Assembly (NCBI RefSeq): GCF_038051985.1
Contig: NZ_CP150291.1
Coordinates: forward strand, 434,001-498,000
Source: Solibacillus sp. FSL H8-0523
Lineage (GTDB): Bacteria; Bacillota; Bacilli; Bacillales_A; Planococcaceae
Reading direction: 5' to 3'
DNA length: 64,000 bases
Position numbers and translations under genes: made by a program. Below, in pieces: positions 8,103-17,265 of this stretch; positions within the stretch are counted from its first letter, which is position 1; every line of letters begins with the position of its first letter. Under the pieces are notes generated by a model that ran no database searches, had not been told where the DNA came from, and saw nothing but the letters and a program-made list of their open reading frames with translations.

Positions 8103-10175
8103 TTATTCCCAAAAACTTTTGAGGGCTTCAAACGGGTTGCCTTCCCAGAAGTTGCCCCACGTATCGGTGTTGAAAAATTCAAACGATGAACAAGATTCAG
8201 TCGGCACATCCATCGCTTTTAAATAAACAACACGCTCACTGCCACAAGCTTTATTGGCTAGTTTGCCACTTTTAATATCGATTGCTACGGGCTCAACGCC
8301 ATTTGGAAGCGTAAATGCTTCGTTTGCCTTGCCATCAAGTGCAGCTTCCATAAAATCAATCCATACTTGCTTCGAAGCCGCCATATCTGCTTGGACCGAT
8401 AACGTTTTGCCCTGATCATAGCCATTCCAAACGCCAGCTGTTAGGCTCGGTGTAAAGCCAAGCATCCATTGGTCTGAATTCGTTGTCCCTGATTTTGCCG
8501 CGTACGTATGCGTCATACGTGAACGCAGAGACAGTCCGGTTGCAGGGGAGTAATCGCTAAAAATCGGGTCAAATAGTCCGGTCATCATATGCGTTAATAC
8601 AGCCGCATCTTCTTTTGTAATGACCTGTTCTTTTTCAGGTGCTTTATATTCGTAAACAACCTTGCCTTTTGCATCGGTAATCGAGAGAACGGTTGTCGCC
8701 TGGCGTTTTTCGCCACCAGCAGCAAGTATGTTGTAGGCATTTGTTAAATCATAAAGCGAATTTTCCTGTGTACCGAGCGCTACAGCTGGATTGTCCTTCT
8801 CGGAATAAGTAAGGCCAAAGCGTTTTTGTACATCGCGGAATGCCCGGTAGCCAATATCCTCTAGTGTTTTTACCGCGTAGACATTATCTGAAATGGCGAG
8901 CGCCTGTGCCATTGATAATTCGTGATCGGCGTATTTTTTATTAATGTTTTGCGGTGTATACGTGGCACGACCGCTATCATACGTAAATGTCGTTTGACCT
9001 ACGTCTAGAAACGTCATCGGATTATAGCCTTTTTCAAGCGCTGCTGCGTATAAAATCGGCTTAATTGCAGAACCAGGTTGACGATTGCCGAGCGCCACAC
9101 GGTTAAATGAGCTCGTGCTATAATCGCGTCCACCGACAAGTGCTGTCACGTAACCTGTATCAGCATCCATACTAACAAAACCAACCTGTAATTCGCTATT
9201 AGGCATGTTTTTTTCGATGGCCTGTTCAGCTAAACGTTGGTGAGCTTGGCTTAATGTCGTTTGAATCGTCCAGCCACCCTCACTAATGTTTAAATTTTTC
9301 GCGGCTAAAATCGCACTCGCTTCATCCCAAACAACATCTAAAAAGTAAGGGGCAATCGATTTTGTCGCAATCCATTCGTCACTTTTTAAAATCACTTGTT
9401 CTCCCTCGGCACGCGTTTTTTCCTCAGCGGTAATTTTACCTTGCTCACCCATTAAACGCAGAATCACGTGCTGACGGTTTGTCGCTTTTTCTAGGTTATT
9501 AAGCGGCGAATAATACGTCGGCCCCTTAGGCACACCAGCAAGCATCGATGCTTCTGATAACGTTAAATCCTTCGAAGACTTGCCGAAAAAGTAACGGCTT
9601 GCTGCTTCCACCCCGTACATGCCATGCCCGTAATACACGGTATTTAAGTAACCTTCTAAAATTTCCTCTTTTGAGTAAAATAACTCTAAACGATATGCAT
9701 AAAGCATTTCATTAATTTTTCGAGTCCATGTTTTTTCATGTGTTAAATAGAGATTACGTGCGTATTGCTGGGTCAATGTGCTAGCACCCTGTACTTTACT
9801 ACCAGCTTTAATGTCTGCTAACACAGCACCTGCAATACGTGAATAGTCGAAGCCACCGTGGCTAAAGAAGTCCTTATCTTCTACCGCAATTGTCGCATCG
9901 ATTAAATAAGGTGAAATATCCTTATATTCAGTCCAGTAACGACGCTCTTCGGTGAAATAATCCCCGATTTGGTGGTTGTCGCTATCTAAAAAAATCGATG
10001 CTTTGGGCACGGTAAGTGGCGGTGCTCCAGCAACTTGTGCATATATACGCAATGAAAGGAGGGTGACAGCGACAAAACATAAAAAGGCGATGGCAGTAAG
10101 ACCAATTTTTTTGCCAAATTTTTTACGATTCTGCTTTTTTTGATATTGCTGTCTGTTCAACTCATTCCACCTCAT
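8103..10175 (-). CDS. pbpG: Class A penicillin-binding protein (PbpG/YwhE-like)
   Basis: Bifunctional cell-wall synthase of 690 residues, the size of Bacillus PbpG. A basic cytoplasmic tail and one membrane helix (about residues 22-44) lead into the GT51 glycosyltransferase: catalytic Glu99 in VEDKDFFSHGG and QGASTLTQQYARNLYL. The transpeptidase has all three motifs: SAIK (Ser369 nucleophile, Lys372), SDN (429-431) and KSGTTNSDQW (561-570). It polymerises and crosslinks peptidoglycan outside the membrane; Bacillus PbpG is spore-associated. It follows ywhD as in Bacillus, but speE, normally next, is absent. Confidence 0.93.
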   Translation of the reverse strand: MRWNELNRQQYQKKQNRKKFGKKIGLTAIAFLCFVAVTLLSLRIYAQVAGAPPLTVPKASIFLDSDNHQIGDYFTEERRYWTEYKDISPYLIDATIAVEDKDFFSHGGFDYSRIAGAVLADIKAGSKVQGASTLTQQYARNLYLTHEKTWTRKINEMLYAYRLELFYSKEEILEGYLNTVYYGHGMYGVEAASRYFFGKSSKDLTLSEASMLAGVPKGPTYYSPLNNLEKATNRQHVILRLMGEQGKITAEEKTRAEGEQVILKSDEWIATKSIAPYFLDVVWDEASAILAAKNLNISEGGWTIQTTLSQAHQRLAEQAIEKNMPNSELQVGFVSMDADTGYVTALVGGRDYSTSSFNRVALGNRQPGSAIKPILYAAALEKGYNPMTFLDVGQTTFTYDSGRATYTPQNINKKYADHELSMAQALAISDNVYAVKTLEDIGYRAFRDVQKRFGLTYSEKDNPAVALGTQENSLYDLTNAYNILAAGGEKRQATTVLSITDAKGKVVYEYKAPEKEQVITKEDAAVLTHMMTGLFDPIFSDYSPATGLSLRSRMTHTYAAKSGTTNSDQWMLGFTPSLTAGVWNGYDQGKTLSVQADMAASKQVWIDFMEAALDGKANEAFTLPNGVEPVAIDIKSGKLANKACGSERVVYLKAMDVPTESCSSFEFFNTDTWGNFWEGNPFEALKSFWE

Positions 10176-10239
10176 TTATAAAGTATTTGGCGTGCAATAA
10201 AAATTTCATCATTAATGGATAAAAATCACAGAAATTCTC

Positions 10240-10267
10240 TTGCACTTTTAGTGAAAACAACTATACT
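10240..10267 (+). promoter_or_regulatory. Candidate promoter for speB
   Basis: TTGCAC (10240-10245) and TATACT (10262-10267) with a 16-base spacer, followed by a small hairpin CACTTTttAAAGTG near the expected transcript start. It implies a leader of about 190 bases before speB. Confidence 0.45.
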
Positions 10268-10358
10268 TTGTCGTAGCACTTTTTAAAGTGTCGAATCATG
10301 TCAGTTGCACTTAATTATACGAAAATAGCGAACGAAAGTTTCATTTGATGAATTTAGT

Positions 10359-10460
10359 ATGAGCAAATTCAGTGCAACCTATGCAAACTTAATGAAAGAT
10401 GAACGACATAAAAGGCAAATGACAACTCCAATACATAGAAAGCTTGGTGGGTATAAATGA
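10359..10460 (+). CDS. Possible 33-codon upstream ORF overlapping speB start
   Basis: ATG 10359 opens a frame of 33 codons ending in TGA at 10458-10460, overlapping the speB ATG in the coupling arrangement ATGA. The predicted peptide is rich in Lys, Arg and His in its second half (MKDERHKRQ, then HRKLGGYK). No clear Shine-Dalgarno precedes either ATG (10359 or internal 10392), so translation is doubtful. The speB ribosome site GGTGGG lies inside it. Confidence 0.25.
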   Translation: MSKFSATYANLMKDERHKRQMTTPIHRKLGGYK

Positions 10461-11329
10461 GATTTGACGAGACGTATGCAGGGAATATGTTTATTAAAAG
10501 CAATCAAAATTACGAGGAAAGTAAGGCAGTGCTTTACGGAATGCCAATGGACTGGACAGTAAGCTACCGTCCGGGTCAACGTTTTGGCCCAGCACGTGTT
10601 CGTGAAGTATCAATCGGCTTAGAAGAATATAGCTTCTATTTAGATCGTGAATTAGGCGATGTTCCTTTTTTTGATGCGGGTGATATTCCACTACCATTCG
10701 GTAACGCGGAAAAATCATTAGCGGAAATTAAAACATTTGTCCGTAAGGTGCTAGCAGATGGCAAAGTACCAATTGGTTTAGGCGGGGAGCACTTAGTGTC
10801 TTTACCGGTAATGGAAGCAGTGTATGAAAAGTATCCAGATTTAGCCGTGATCCACTTTGATGCCCATACCGATTTACGTACAGATTACGAAGGGGAACAG
10901 TACTCACACGCAACACCAATTCGTAAAATTGCCGATACAATCGGACCACAAAACGTTTACTCATTCGGTATTCGTTCAGGCTTAAAAGAAGAATTACAAT
11001 GGGCAAAAGAAAACGGCATGCACATCTCATTATTTGAAGTGTTCGAGCCATTAAAAGAAATTTTACCTACATTAAAAGGTCGTCCAGTATACGTAACAAT
11101 TGATATTGACGTATTAGACCCAGCACACGCACCAGGTACAGGTACAGTGGATGCAGGCGGGATTACACCAAAAGAGCTGTTAGCGTCAATCCATGAAATT
11201 GCACGTTCACAAGTGGATGTTGTGGGCTTTGACTTAGTAGAAGTAGCCCCAGTATATGATCACTCAGATATTACCGTGAACACAGCAGCGAAGTTAATTC
11301 GTGAAATGATTCTTGGTTGGGTGAAATAA
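10457..11329 (+). CDS. speB: Agmatinase SpeB
   Basis: Hydrolyses agmatine to putrescine and urea in polyamine synthesis. The length, 290 residues, is the same as Bacillus SpeB. The binuclear manganese site is complete: GLGGEHLVSLP, HFDAHTDLR and TIDIDVLDPAHAPGTG. In Bacillus it is the second gene of speE-speB after pbpG; here spermidine synthase speE is missing between pbpG and speB, so the putrescine-to-spermidine step must be encoded elsewhere or be absent. Confidence 0.95.
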   Translation: MRFDETYAGNMFIKSNQNYEESKAVLYGMPMDWTVSYRPGQRFGPARVREVSIGLEEYSFYLDRELGDVPFFDAGDIPLPFGNAEKSLAEIKTFVRKVLADGKVPIGLGGEHLVSLPVMEAVYEKYPDLAVIHFDAHTDLRTDYEGEQYSHATPIRKIADTIGPQNVYSFGIRSGLKEELQWAKENGMHISLFEVFEPLKEILPTLKGRPVYVTIDIDVLDPAHAPGTGTVDAGGITPKELLASIHEIARSQVDVVGFDLVEVAPVYDHSDITVNTAAKLIREMILGWVK

Positions 11330-11333
11330 AAAT

Positions 11334-11364
11334 AACGCATGACGATTTACTCGTCATGCGTTTT
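11334..11364. terminator. Terminator after speB
   Basis: AACGCATGACG pairs with CGTCATGCGTT around a 7-base loop, followed by TTATT; convergent with the GGDEF-family gene at 11372. Confidence 0.85.
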
Positions 11365-11371
11365 ATTATGC

Positions 11372-12442
11372 TTATTTTTTCAATTGATTATCATGACAAA
11401 TAAACGTAGAGGACTGTCTTTTGGCATTTGCTAGTGCACGGTATGCCGCGTTTAATAAGGGCGACAAGGCAGCATAGTGGTCAGAAGAACAAATCCCAAT
11501 TGCCGACGTAATTTGTAAGGTAGGGTCTTGCTTAAATACTAAATTTTTAATAGCATAATTTATTTGATTCGCTATTAAAATGGCTTCAGCAGGTGCTGTA
11601 TCGACAAGCACAATATAAAATTCATCACTATCAATTCTGCTGATATAGGTATCTTTAGGTAATTGCAGTTGAATTGTTTCGGCAATTTTAGAAAAGAATT
11701 CATCGCCCGCCTCGTAGCCATATTGATGATTAATCGCGCTAAATTTCCGTAAATCTAAATGCAGTAACTCAAATGAAATTTTAGCTTGAATGAGCCACGT
11801 TAACTTGAGCTCTGTTGCAATGTGGTTTGGTAGTTGCGTGAGTAAATCCATTTGCTTTAAGCGATAAATTTGCTTAATTTGTTTATCGCGGTGATCAAGC
11901 TGTAATAAAATTTGGCGCAGTAAATAAAAAATCACAGATGAACAGATAAAATAAAGGATTAAAAAATAGATACTTTCCATTGAACAACGGTAATAAATAA
12001 GTAACAACGAAATATGCTCAAATGTTATGATAAAAAAATAGATTGGTATATTGCGGTACGTGATCGGATGTTTGCGACTGACAAATGTAAGCGCAATTGT
12101 ATTAATAAATACGTTGAGCATCATAATAAATGCCAGTGTAGACGTGTACATGAGTAAATAACGACCACTAACAATAATCATACCCGTAATAAAAAGCGCC
12201 CATGGTCCACCCAGTAAGCCACTAAAAACAATGAAAATATTACGGTTATGGATTAATACGCCATTTGCAAACGGTGTCGTAATGACCGTTAAAATAAGAG
12301 CTGCTACGCCAAATGTAATACCAACAAGCACGATCTTATATTTTTTTATGAATGGTTTATGTTCATATTGGATAAATGCCCAGTAAATTAATAGTGTAAA
12401 ACTAAACAAAATAGCAAAATTACTAATAAATTCTAAAAACAT
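11372..12442 (-). CDS. Membrane GGDEF-family protein with degenerate active site
   Basis: A 356-residue protein: five or six membrane helices (residues 5-180) of the sensor type containing GLLGGPWALFITGMI, a coiled linker, then a GGDEF fold (about 195-345). The signature is DSDEF (residues 271-275) instead of GGDEF, so loss of cyclase activity is likely; such domains often bind GTP or act as partners. It lies 31 bp downstream of a paralogue with an intact motif, probably in one operon. GAGGAAA precedes the ATG. The signal sensed is unknown. Confidence 0.8.
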   Translation of the reverse strand: MFLEFISNFAILFSFTLLIYWAFIQYEHKPFIKKYKIVLVGITFGVAALILTVITTPFANGVLIHNRNIFIVFSGLLGGPWALFITGMIIVSGRYLLMYTSTLAFIMMLNVFINTIALTFVSRKHPITYRNIPIYFFIITFEHISLLLIYYRCSMESIYFLILYFICSSVIFYLLRQILLQLDHRDKQIKQIYRLKQMDLLTQLPNHIATELKLTWLIQAKISFELLHLDLRKFSAINHQYGYEAGDEFFSKIAETIQLQLPKDTYISRIDSDEFYIVLVDTAPAEAILIANQINYAIKNLVFKQDPTLQITSAIGICSSDHYAALSPLLNAAYRALANAKRQSSTFICHDNQLKK

Positions 12443-12473
12443 ATGATTTCCTCTTCGTATAAAGTGATAGCCA

Positions 12474-13556
12474 TTATTTTAAGTTACTCGCATGGAAATA
12501 GGAAGAAATTGAATTGGCCTTGGCATGTTGCTGGGCCAAAATTAACTTTTTCGTTAACGTATGCATATCCTCACCGTTCGTTGGATAGGAACAAAGGCCA
12601 ACTGACACGGAAATACGGATTTCGGTATTTTTTGGGCCGACAAAACTATGCTGCGCAATGGCTTGAATGAACTGATTTGCTTCGACAATTGCGACAGCCG
12701 GTGCGACATTTTTTAGAACAACCAAAAATTCCTCGCCGCCGATGCGTCCAATAATGACATCATTTTTTTGAGCGTAATCGCAAAATAATAGTCCCAATTG
12801 CTTGATGATCGCATCTCCTACTGGAAAGCCATATAAAGAATTTACTAAGCGAAAATCTTTGATATCAATGAGCAACATTGTAAAATCGATCTTTTTAGTA
12901 ATTAAATTTTCAATGTGAGGTTGAATGGCAAAGTTATTAGACAATTTTGTTTGATAGTCGATGTATTGTAAATAATGCGTTTCCTGAACGGTATCGTTGG
13001 AGCGCTTGACTTGATGAATGACGAAATAAATAAAATAAAACGTAAAAACAGTGAAAATCGTGTATACCATTAAATAGAAAAATCCGATTTTATGGATTGT
13101 TAAACCGATAAACAGCACAATGATTCCATCGACTAATGCCGCCCAAAAATAAATGAAAATCGATTGCCTTGTGAGTTCATATTTAATAGTAAATAAAAAA
13201 AGCACAATGGTCAGAGCGGTGAAATTGAGATTGAGTAAATATGTAACGGTTGTTAAATTGTCTAAAAACAAACGCCCAATACCCATAATAAGCCCACTAA
13301 TTAATAAGGAAATGGGTCCACCAAGCAGCCCACTAAATAACACTAAAATAATGCGGCTATTCACCATAAAACCACTCATCAGTTCCAGCCCTACAATTGT
13401 AAAAATAAGTCCAGAAAACCCAAATTTCAATCCAACGATATAAGGCTTTGTTCGTTCAATAAAAGCCCCTTGCTTAAAATGATGTAAAAAGGGCCAGTAA
13501 ATCAACAATGTAAAGGTAAATAAAATTGAAAAAAATGATAGTAATTGTATAAACAT
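12474..13556 (-). CDS. Membrane diguanylate cyclase (GGEEF)
   Basis: A 360-residue protein starting at ATG 13556, chosen because AAGGAG lies seven bases upstream (an in-frame ATG six codons earlier sits before it). The N-terminal half is a multi-helix membrane sensor with FSGLLGGPISLLISGL, matching the downstream paralogue. The C-terminal domain has RIGGEEF (motif at residues 273-277) and the conserved DIKDFRLVNSLYGFPVGD. Expected to make cyclic di-GMP from two GTP. No RxxD inhibitory site is seen at the usual position upstream of GGEEF. Confidence 0.85.
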   Translation of the reverse strand: MFIQLLSFFSILFTFTLLIYWPFLHHFKQGAFIERTKPYIVGLKFGFSGLIFTIVGLELMSGFMVNSRIILVLFSGLLGGPISLLISGLIMGIGRLFLDNLTTVTYLLNLNFTALTIVLFLFTIKYELTRQSIFIYFWAALVDGIIVLFIGLTIHKIGFFYLMVYTIFTVFTFYFIYFVIHQVKRSNDTVQETHYLQYIDYQTKLSNNFAIQPHIENLITKKIDFTMLLIDIKDFRLVNSLYGFPVGDAIIKQLGLLFCDYAQKNDVIIGRIGGEEFLVVLKNVAPAVAIVEANQFIQAIAQHSFVGPKNTEIRISVSVGLCSYPTNGEDMHTLTKKLILAQQHAKANSISSYFHASNLK

Positions 13557-13684
13557 GGTAGACTCCTTTATCAAACATCATCTCAAATTTTAGGAAGGGC
13601 TGACTATTTGTTTCGCACAATTAAGGGGGATTTAGTTGAAATCAGATTAATTGTAAGAGTAAGCGCAAAGATTTGGTTTCTATC

Positions 13685-13714
13685 TTGCTTAAAACAAGCG
13701 TTTTCGCCTATAAT
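13685..13714 (+). promoter_or_regulatory. Candidate promoter for ywiB-argS
   Basis: TTGCTT (13685-13690), 18-base spacer, TATAAT (13709-13714), about 40 bases upstream of the ywiB start. Confidence 0.5.
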
Positions 13715-13753
13715 AAAAAGGTTATAGAAATAAATATATGGGAGCTGACTGCT

Positions 13754-14191
13754 GTGGCGAACGAGAATGGGAAAACAGTCAAAATTAAGCTAGTTTCCTC
13801 AATCATTCCAACCGAGGGCGAGCTTGAACAATACGAAATGTGGCTTGAAGGTAGCTGTATTGAAAAGGGCGAAAGTCATTATTTACGCTACGAGGAAGTT
13901 CAGGAAGATTTACACATCCAAACGACTGTAAAATTACATCCAGAACAAGGGTTTATTCACCGCAAGGGTGGCGTCAATATGCGACTGCCGTTAACGCCTG
14001 GTATGCGCGGCAATGGCCATTATGAAAGTCCATTCGGCTCGTTACCAATCATTACCGATACGCAACAGTTAGCGATCGAAGTACAAAACAACGAAAAAGT
14101 ATCAGGGCGTTTTACTACGCAATATGATCTTATTATAGGCGGCAATTCGGTTGGCCGTTACACGTTAGATATTCAATTTATGGAGGTATAG
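13754..14191 (+). CDS. ywiB: DUF1934 beta-barrel protein YwiB
   Basis: GTG 13754 is chosen because GGGAG lies eight to ten bases upstream, giving 145 residues; codons upstream in frame lack a ribosome site. The protein has the lipocalin-like DUF1934 pattern, including [18 protein letters not shown] and [18 protein letters not shown]. Biochemical role unknown. It is directly upstream of argS (start two bases after the stop), an arrangement conserved in Bacillus and suggesting translational coupling. Confidence 0.8.
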   Translation: MANENGKTVKIKLVSSIIPTEGELEQYEMWLEGSCIEKGESHYLRYEEVQEDLHIQTTVKLHPEQGFIHRKGGVNMRLPLTPGMRGNGHYESPFGSLPIITDTQQLAIEVQNNEKVSGRFTTQYDLIIGGNSVGRYTLDIQFMEV

Positions 14192-14193
14192 TG

Positions 14194-15861
14194 ATGAACG
14201 CAGTAGAACAATTACAGCAATCGATTAAAGCAGCATTAGCAGCAGCTATCGAAAAAGCGGGCTTAGTAGAAGCTGGTACACAAGTAAATATTCACTTAGA
14301 AACACCGAAAGACAAAACAAACGGGGACTTCGCAACAAACGTCGCGATGCAATTAACAAAATTAGCGAAAAAGCCACCTCGTGCAATCGCTGAAGCTATC
14401 TTAGAAAACTTAGAAACAGAAGGCACGGATATCGAGAAAATCGACATCGCAGGCCCTGGTTTCATGAATATTACAGTACGTAAAGACTTCTTAGCGAGCA
14501 TTGTTAAAGGAGCAGTTGAGCAAGGTGAAAACTACGGTCGTACTACTGCAGGTGCTGGTGAAAAAGTACAAGTAGAGTTCGTATCAGCAAACCCAACTGG
14601 TGACTTACATTTAGGACACGCGCGCGGTGCATCTGTAGGAGATTCATTATGTAACGTTATGGATTTCGCTGGTTACGACGTATCTCGTGAATACTATATT
14701 AACGATGCGGGTAACCAAATCAACAACTTATCATACTCATTAGAAGCACGTTATAAGCAAGCATTAGGCATGGACGCGGAAATGCCAGAAGGCGGCTACC
14801 ACGGCCCAGACATTATCGGCATCGCTGGTAAATTAGCAGAAGAATTCGGCGCATCAATTTTAGATAAAACAGAAGAAGAGCGTTTTAAGTTCTTCCGTGC
14901 GCACGGTCTTAAATTAGAATTAGCAAAATTACAAAATGACCTTAAAAACTTCCGCGTTGAATTTGACGTTTGGTATTCAGAAACTTCTTTATATGAAAAC
15001 GGCAAAATCGAAGTAGCATTAGATAAGCTAAAAGCAAACGGTCACGTATTTGAAGAAGAGGGCGCGACTTGGTTCCGCTCAACAACTTACGGCGACGACA
15101 AAGACCGCGTACTAATTAAAAACGACGGTTCATTCACATACTTAACACCTGATATCGCATACCACGAAGATAAATTACACCGTGGTTTTGATAAGCTAAT
15201 CAACATTTGGGGTGCTGACCATCACGGTTATATTCCACGTATGAAAGCGGCAATCGAAGCACTTGGCTATGACCGCGGTACGTTAGAAGTAGACATTATC
15301 CAAATGGTACAGCTGTACAAAAACGGTGAGAAATTCAAAATGTCAAAACGTACAGGTAATGCTGTCACAATGCGTGAATTAGTAGAAGAAGTAGGCTTAG
15401 ATGCCGTACGTTACTTCTTCGTAAAAACTGCCGGCGATTCTCACATGGACTTCGACTTAGATTTAGCTGTTTCACAATCGAACGAAAACCCAGTGTATTA
15501 CGCACAATACGCACATGCACGTATTGCTTCAATTTTACGTTCAGCAGCAGAGCAAGGTTTTGAGGCTTCACTTGAAAACTTAAGCCTGTTAACTGCAGAA
15601 AAAGAAGAAGATGTACTGAAAAAAGTAGGCGCATTCCCACAAATCGTGGCGGACGCAGCGAAATACCGCACACCGCACCGTATCGCGAACTACATTCAAG
15701 ACGTAGCAGCTGCATTCCACAGCTTCTATAACGCTGAAAAAGTATTAAACCTAGACAACAAAGAGCTAACAGAAGCTCGTCTTGCATTAATCACAGCGGT
15801 AAAAACAACACTAGCCAATGCATTAAAATTAATCGGTGTATCTGCACCTGAAAAAATGTAA
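14194..15861 (+). CDS. argS: Arginyl-tRNA synthetase
   Basis: Charges tRNA-Arg. 555 residues from ATG 14194 (GGAGG seven bases upstream; a GTG one codon earlier is possible). The class I signature HLGHARGA is near residue 131, and KMSKRTGN is the KMSKS loop. The N-terminal Add1 domain and the C-terminal anticodon-binding helical domain are both present, so the gene is complete. Ends in a strong terminator. Confidence 0.97.
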   Translation: MNAVEQLQQSIKAALAAAIEKAGLVEAGTQVNIHLETPKDKTNGDFATNVAMQLTKLAKKPPRAIAEAILENLETEGTDIEKIDIAGPGFMNITVRKDFLASIVKGAVEQGENYGRTTAGAGEKVQVEFVSANPTGDLHLGHARGASVGDSLCNVMDFAGYDVSREYYINDAGNQINNLSYSLEARYKQALGMDAEMPEGGYHGPDIIGIAGKLAEEFGASILDKTEEERFKFFRAHGLKLELAKLQNDLKNFRVEFDVWYSETSLYENGKIEVALDKLKANGHVFEEEGATWFRSTTYGDDKDRVLIKNDGSFTYLTPDIAYHEDKLHRGFDKLINIWGADHHGYIPRMKAAIEALGYDRGTLEVDIIQMVQLYKNGEKFKMSKRTGNAVTMRELVEEVGLDAVRYFFVKTAGDSHMDFDLDLAVSQSNENPVYYAQYAHARIASILRSAAEQGFEASLENLSLLTAEKEEDVLKKVGAFPQIVADAAKYRTPHRIANYIQDVAAAFHSFYNAEKVLNLDNKELTEARLALITAVKTTLANALKLIGVSAPEKM

Positions 15862-15872
15862 TTGTTAAAATT

Positions 15873-15918
15873 AATCCCCGTATTATTTGTTTTAGACAAA
15901 TAATACGGGGATTTTTTT
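15873..15918 (+). terminator. Rho-independent terminator after argS
   Basis: Near-perfect 18-bp stem (AATCCCCGTATTATTTGT with its complement) around TTTAG, followed by seven T. Confidence 0.95.
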
Positions 15919-16007
15919 ATGCGTTTAATTCGTTGCTATCACACAATTGGAAACCCTTTCAATAATTTTAAAAAGTCAATCCGACAAAAAAACTAGGAAA
16001 TAAACCA

Positions 16008-16036
16008 TTGACTTACGAATATTCTGAAAGTATTAT
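16008..16036 (+). promoter_or_regulatory. Sigma-A promoter with internal palindrome, upstream of the flavoenzyme/ABC operon
   Basis: TTGACT (16008-16013), exactly 17 bases, TATTAT (16031-16036). The spacer contains the palindrome GAATATTC (16017-16024), a possible operator. A second imperfect palindrome, ATTGGAAACCCTTTCAAT, lies about 50 bases upstream. Regulator unknown. Confidence 0.6.
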
Positions 16037-16086
16037 TGTGATTAACAATAAAACTTAGTTGTTAACTAGGGATTAGGCGGTGCTTT

Positions 16087-17265
16087 ATGAGTAAGCAATT
16101 ATTTATTCAAACAGAAAAACAGCGTGACTGGTTAAAGAAGATAGAAACGCTAGAGCAAAACTTTAAAGAGCAGGCACAGCAAATCGACGAAGCGTCTGTG
16201 TTTCCATTTGAAAATTTTAAAAAGCTACGAGAAATTGGTTATACAAAAATTACATTGCCAAAGGAATTTGGCGGCGAAGGTTTTTCGCTTTATGACACGA
16301 TTCTCTTACATGAAACAGTAGCAAGTTATTGTGGAAGTACAGGGCTAGCTGCCTCATGGACAATTCAAAATGTGGGAGAGATTTTTGAAAACCAGTACTG
16401 GGATGAAGAAACATTAGCTTGGTTTGGTGAAGAAGTGAAAAATGGGGCAACAGTAAACCGCGCAGTAAGTGAGTTTGCGATGGGCAGCCCCGTTCGTGGA
16501 GGAAGACCGGCAACTTCCGCAAAGCGTGAAGGTGACAGCTATCTGATTAACGGCCGTAAAAATTATACGAGTGGTGCTCCTGATTTAGATTACTTTTTAG
16601 TAGCAGCCTGGATAGAGGATGATGATCACCTCGGCTTTTTCTTAGTACCGAAAACAGCAACCGGTGTATCGGTTGAAAATACGTGGGATGTTGCATCCAT
16701 GCGCGGAACAGGTAGTGATGATTTAGTATTGCAAAATGTTCGTGTAGCGGCATCTTCTTTAGTTGAAATTCCGAGTTATTCTACAGGTTTCAAATTGAAT
16801 GGCTGGCTCTTACTCATTCCAGCGACGTATCTAGGAATTGCGCAAGCCGCACGTGATTATGCCGTCAAATTTGCGACAGAGCATTCACCAAATAGTATTC
16901 AAGGAACCATTGCAGATTTACCAAACGTACAAACGTTAATCGGCGAAATGGATTTGGCTCTGACAAATGCCCGCTTTACGATTTATGGTGTAGCGGAGCT
17001 TTATAAAGATCCAAAGAAAAAATCAACCATTATTAATGAAGTCAATATTGCCAAACATGTTGTAACAAATATGGCCATTGAAGTCGTGGATAAAGCGATG
17101 CGCTTAGTTGGCGCAAAAAGTTTACAACGTTCCAATCCATTACAGCGCTATTATCGCGATGTGCGTGCAGGGCTACATAACCCGCCGATGGACGACATTA
17201 CCATTAAGCGCTTAGCAGAAACAGCGATTCAAAATCAATTACAAAAGAAAGAGGTAATCGTATGA
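16087..17265 (+). CDS. Acyl-CoA-dehydrogenase-like flavoenzyme (DszC/SfnB-type monooxygenase candidate)
   Basis: A 392-residue protein with the acyl-CoA dehydrogenase fold: N-terminal helices, a beta domain around KNYTSGAPDLDYFLVAAW and ASMRGTGSDDLVLQNV, and a C-terminal helical bundle. RYYRDVRAGLHNPPMDD near the end is typical of the flavin-dependent monooxygenase branch rather than of beta-oxidation enzymes. It overlaps the next gene by four bases (ATGA), so it is translationally coupled to an amino-acid ABC importer. This suggests it oxygenates the imported compound, perhaps a sulfur- or nitrogen-containing one; the substrate is inference. Confidence 0.7.
   Translation: MSKQLFIQTEKQRDWLKKIETLEQNFKEQAQQIDEASVFPFENFKKLREIGYTKITLPKEFGGEGFSLYDTILLHETVASYCGSTGLAASWTIQNVGEIFENQYWDEETLAWFGEEVKNGATVNRAVSEFAMGSPVRGGRPATSAKREGDSYLINGRKNYTSGAPDLDYFLVAAWIEDDDHLGFFLVPKTATGVSVENTWDVASMRGTGSDDLVLQNVRVAASSLVEIPSYSTGFKLNGWLLLIPATYLGIAQAARDYAVKFATEHSPNSIQGTIADLPNVQTLIGEMDLALTNARFTIYGVAELYKDPKKKSTIINEVNIAKHVVTNMAIEVVDKAMRLVGAKSLQRSNPLQRYYRDVRAGLHNPPMDDITIKRLAETAIQNQLQKKEVIV

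Noticed and set aside
7756-8112. 118-codon minus-strand reading frame
   Set aside because: No ribosome site, runs through a strong terminator and overlaps the end of pbpG; composition not protein-like.
15960-16086. Possible CymR (cysteine regulator) box before the flavoenzyme operon
   Set aside because: ATTGGAAA...TTTCAAT and GAATATTC are palindromic but I could not match them confidently to the CymR consensus; left as unspecified operators.
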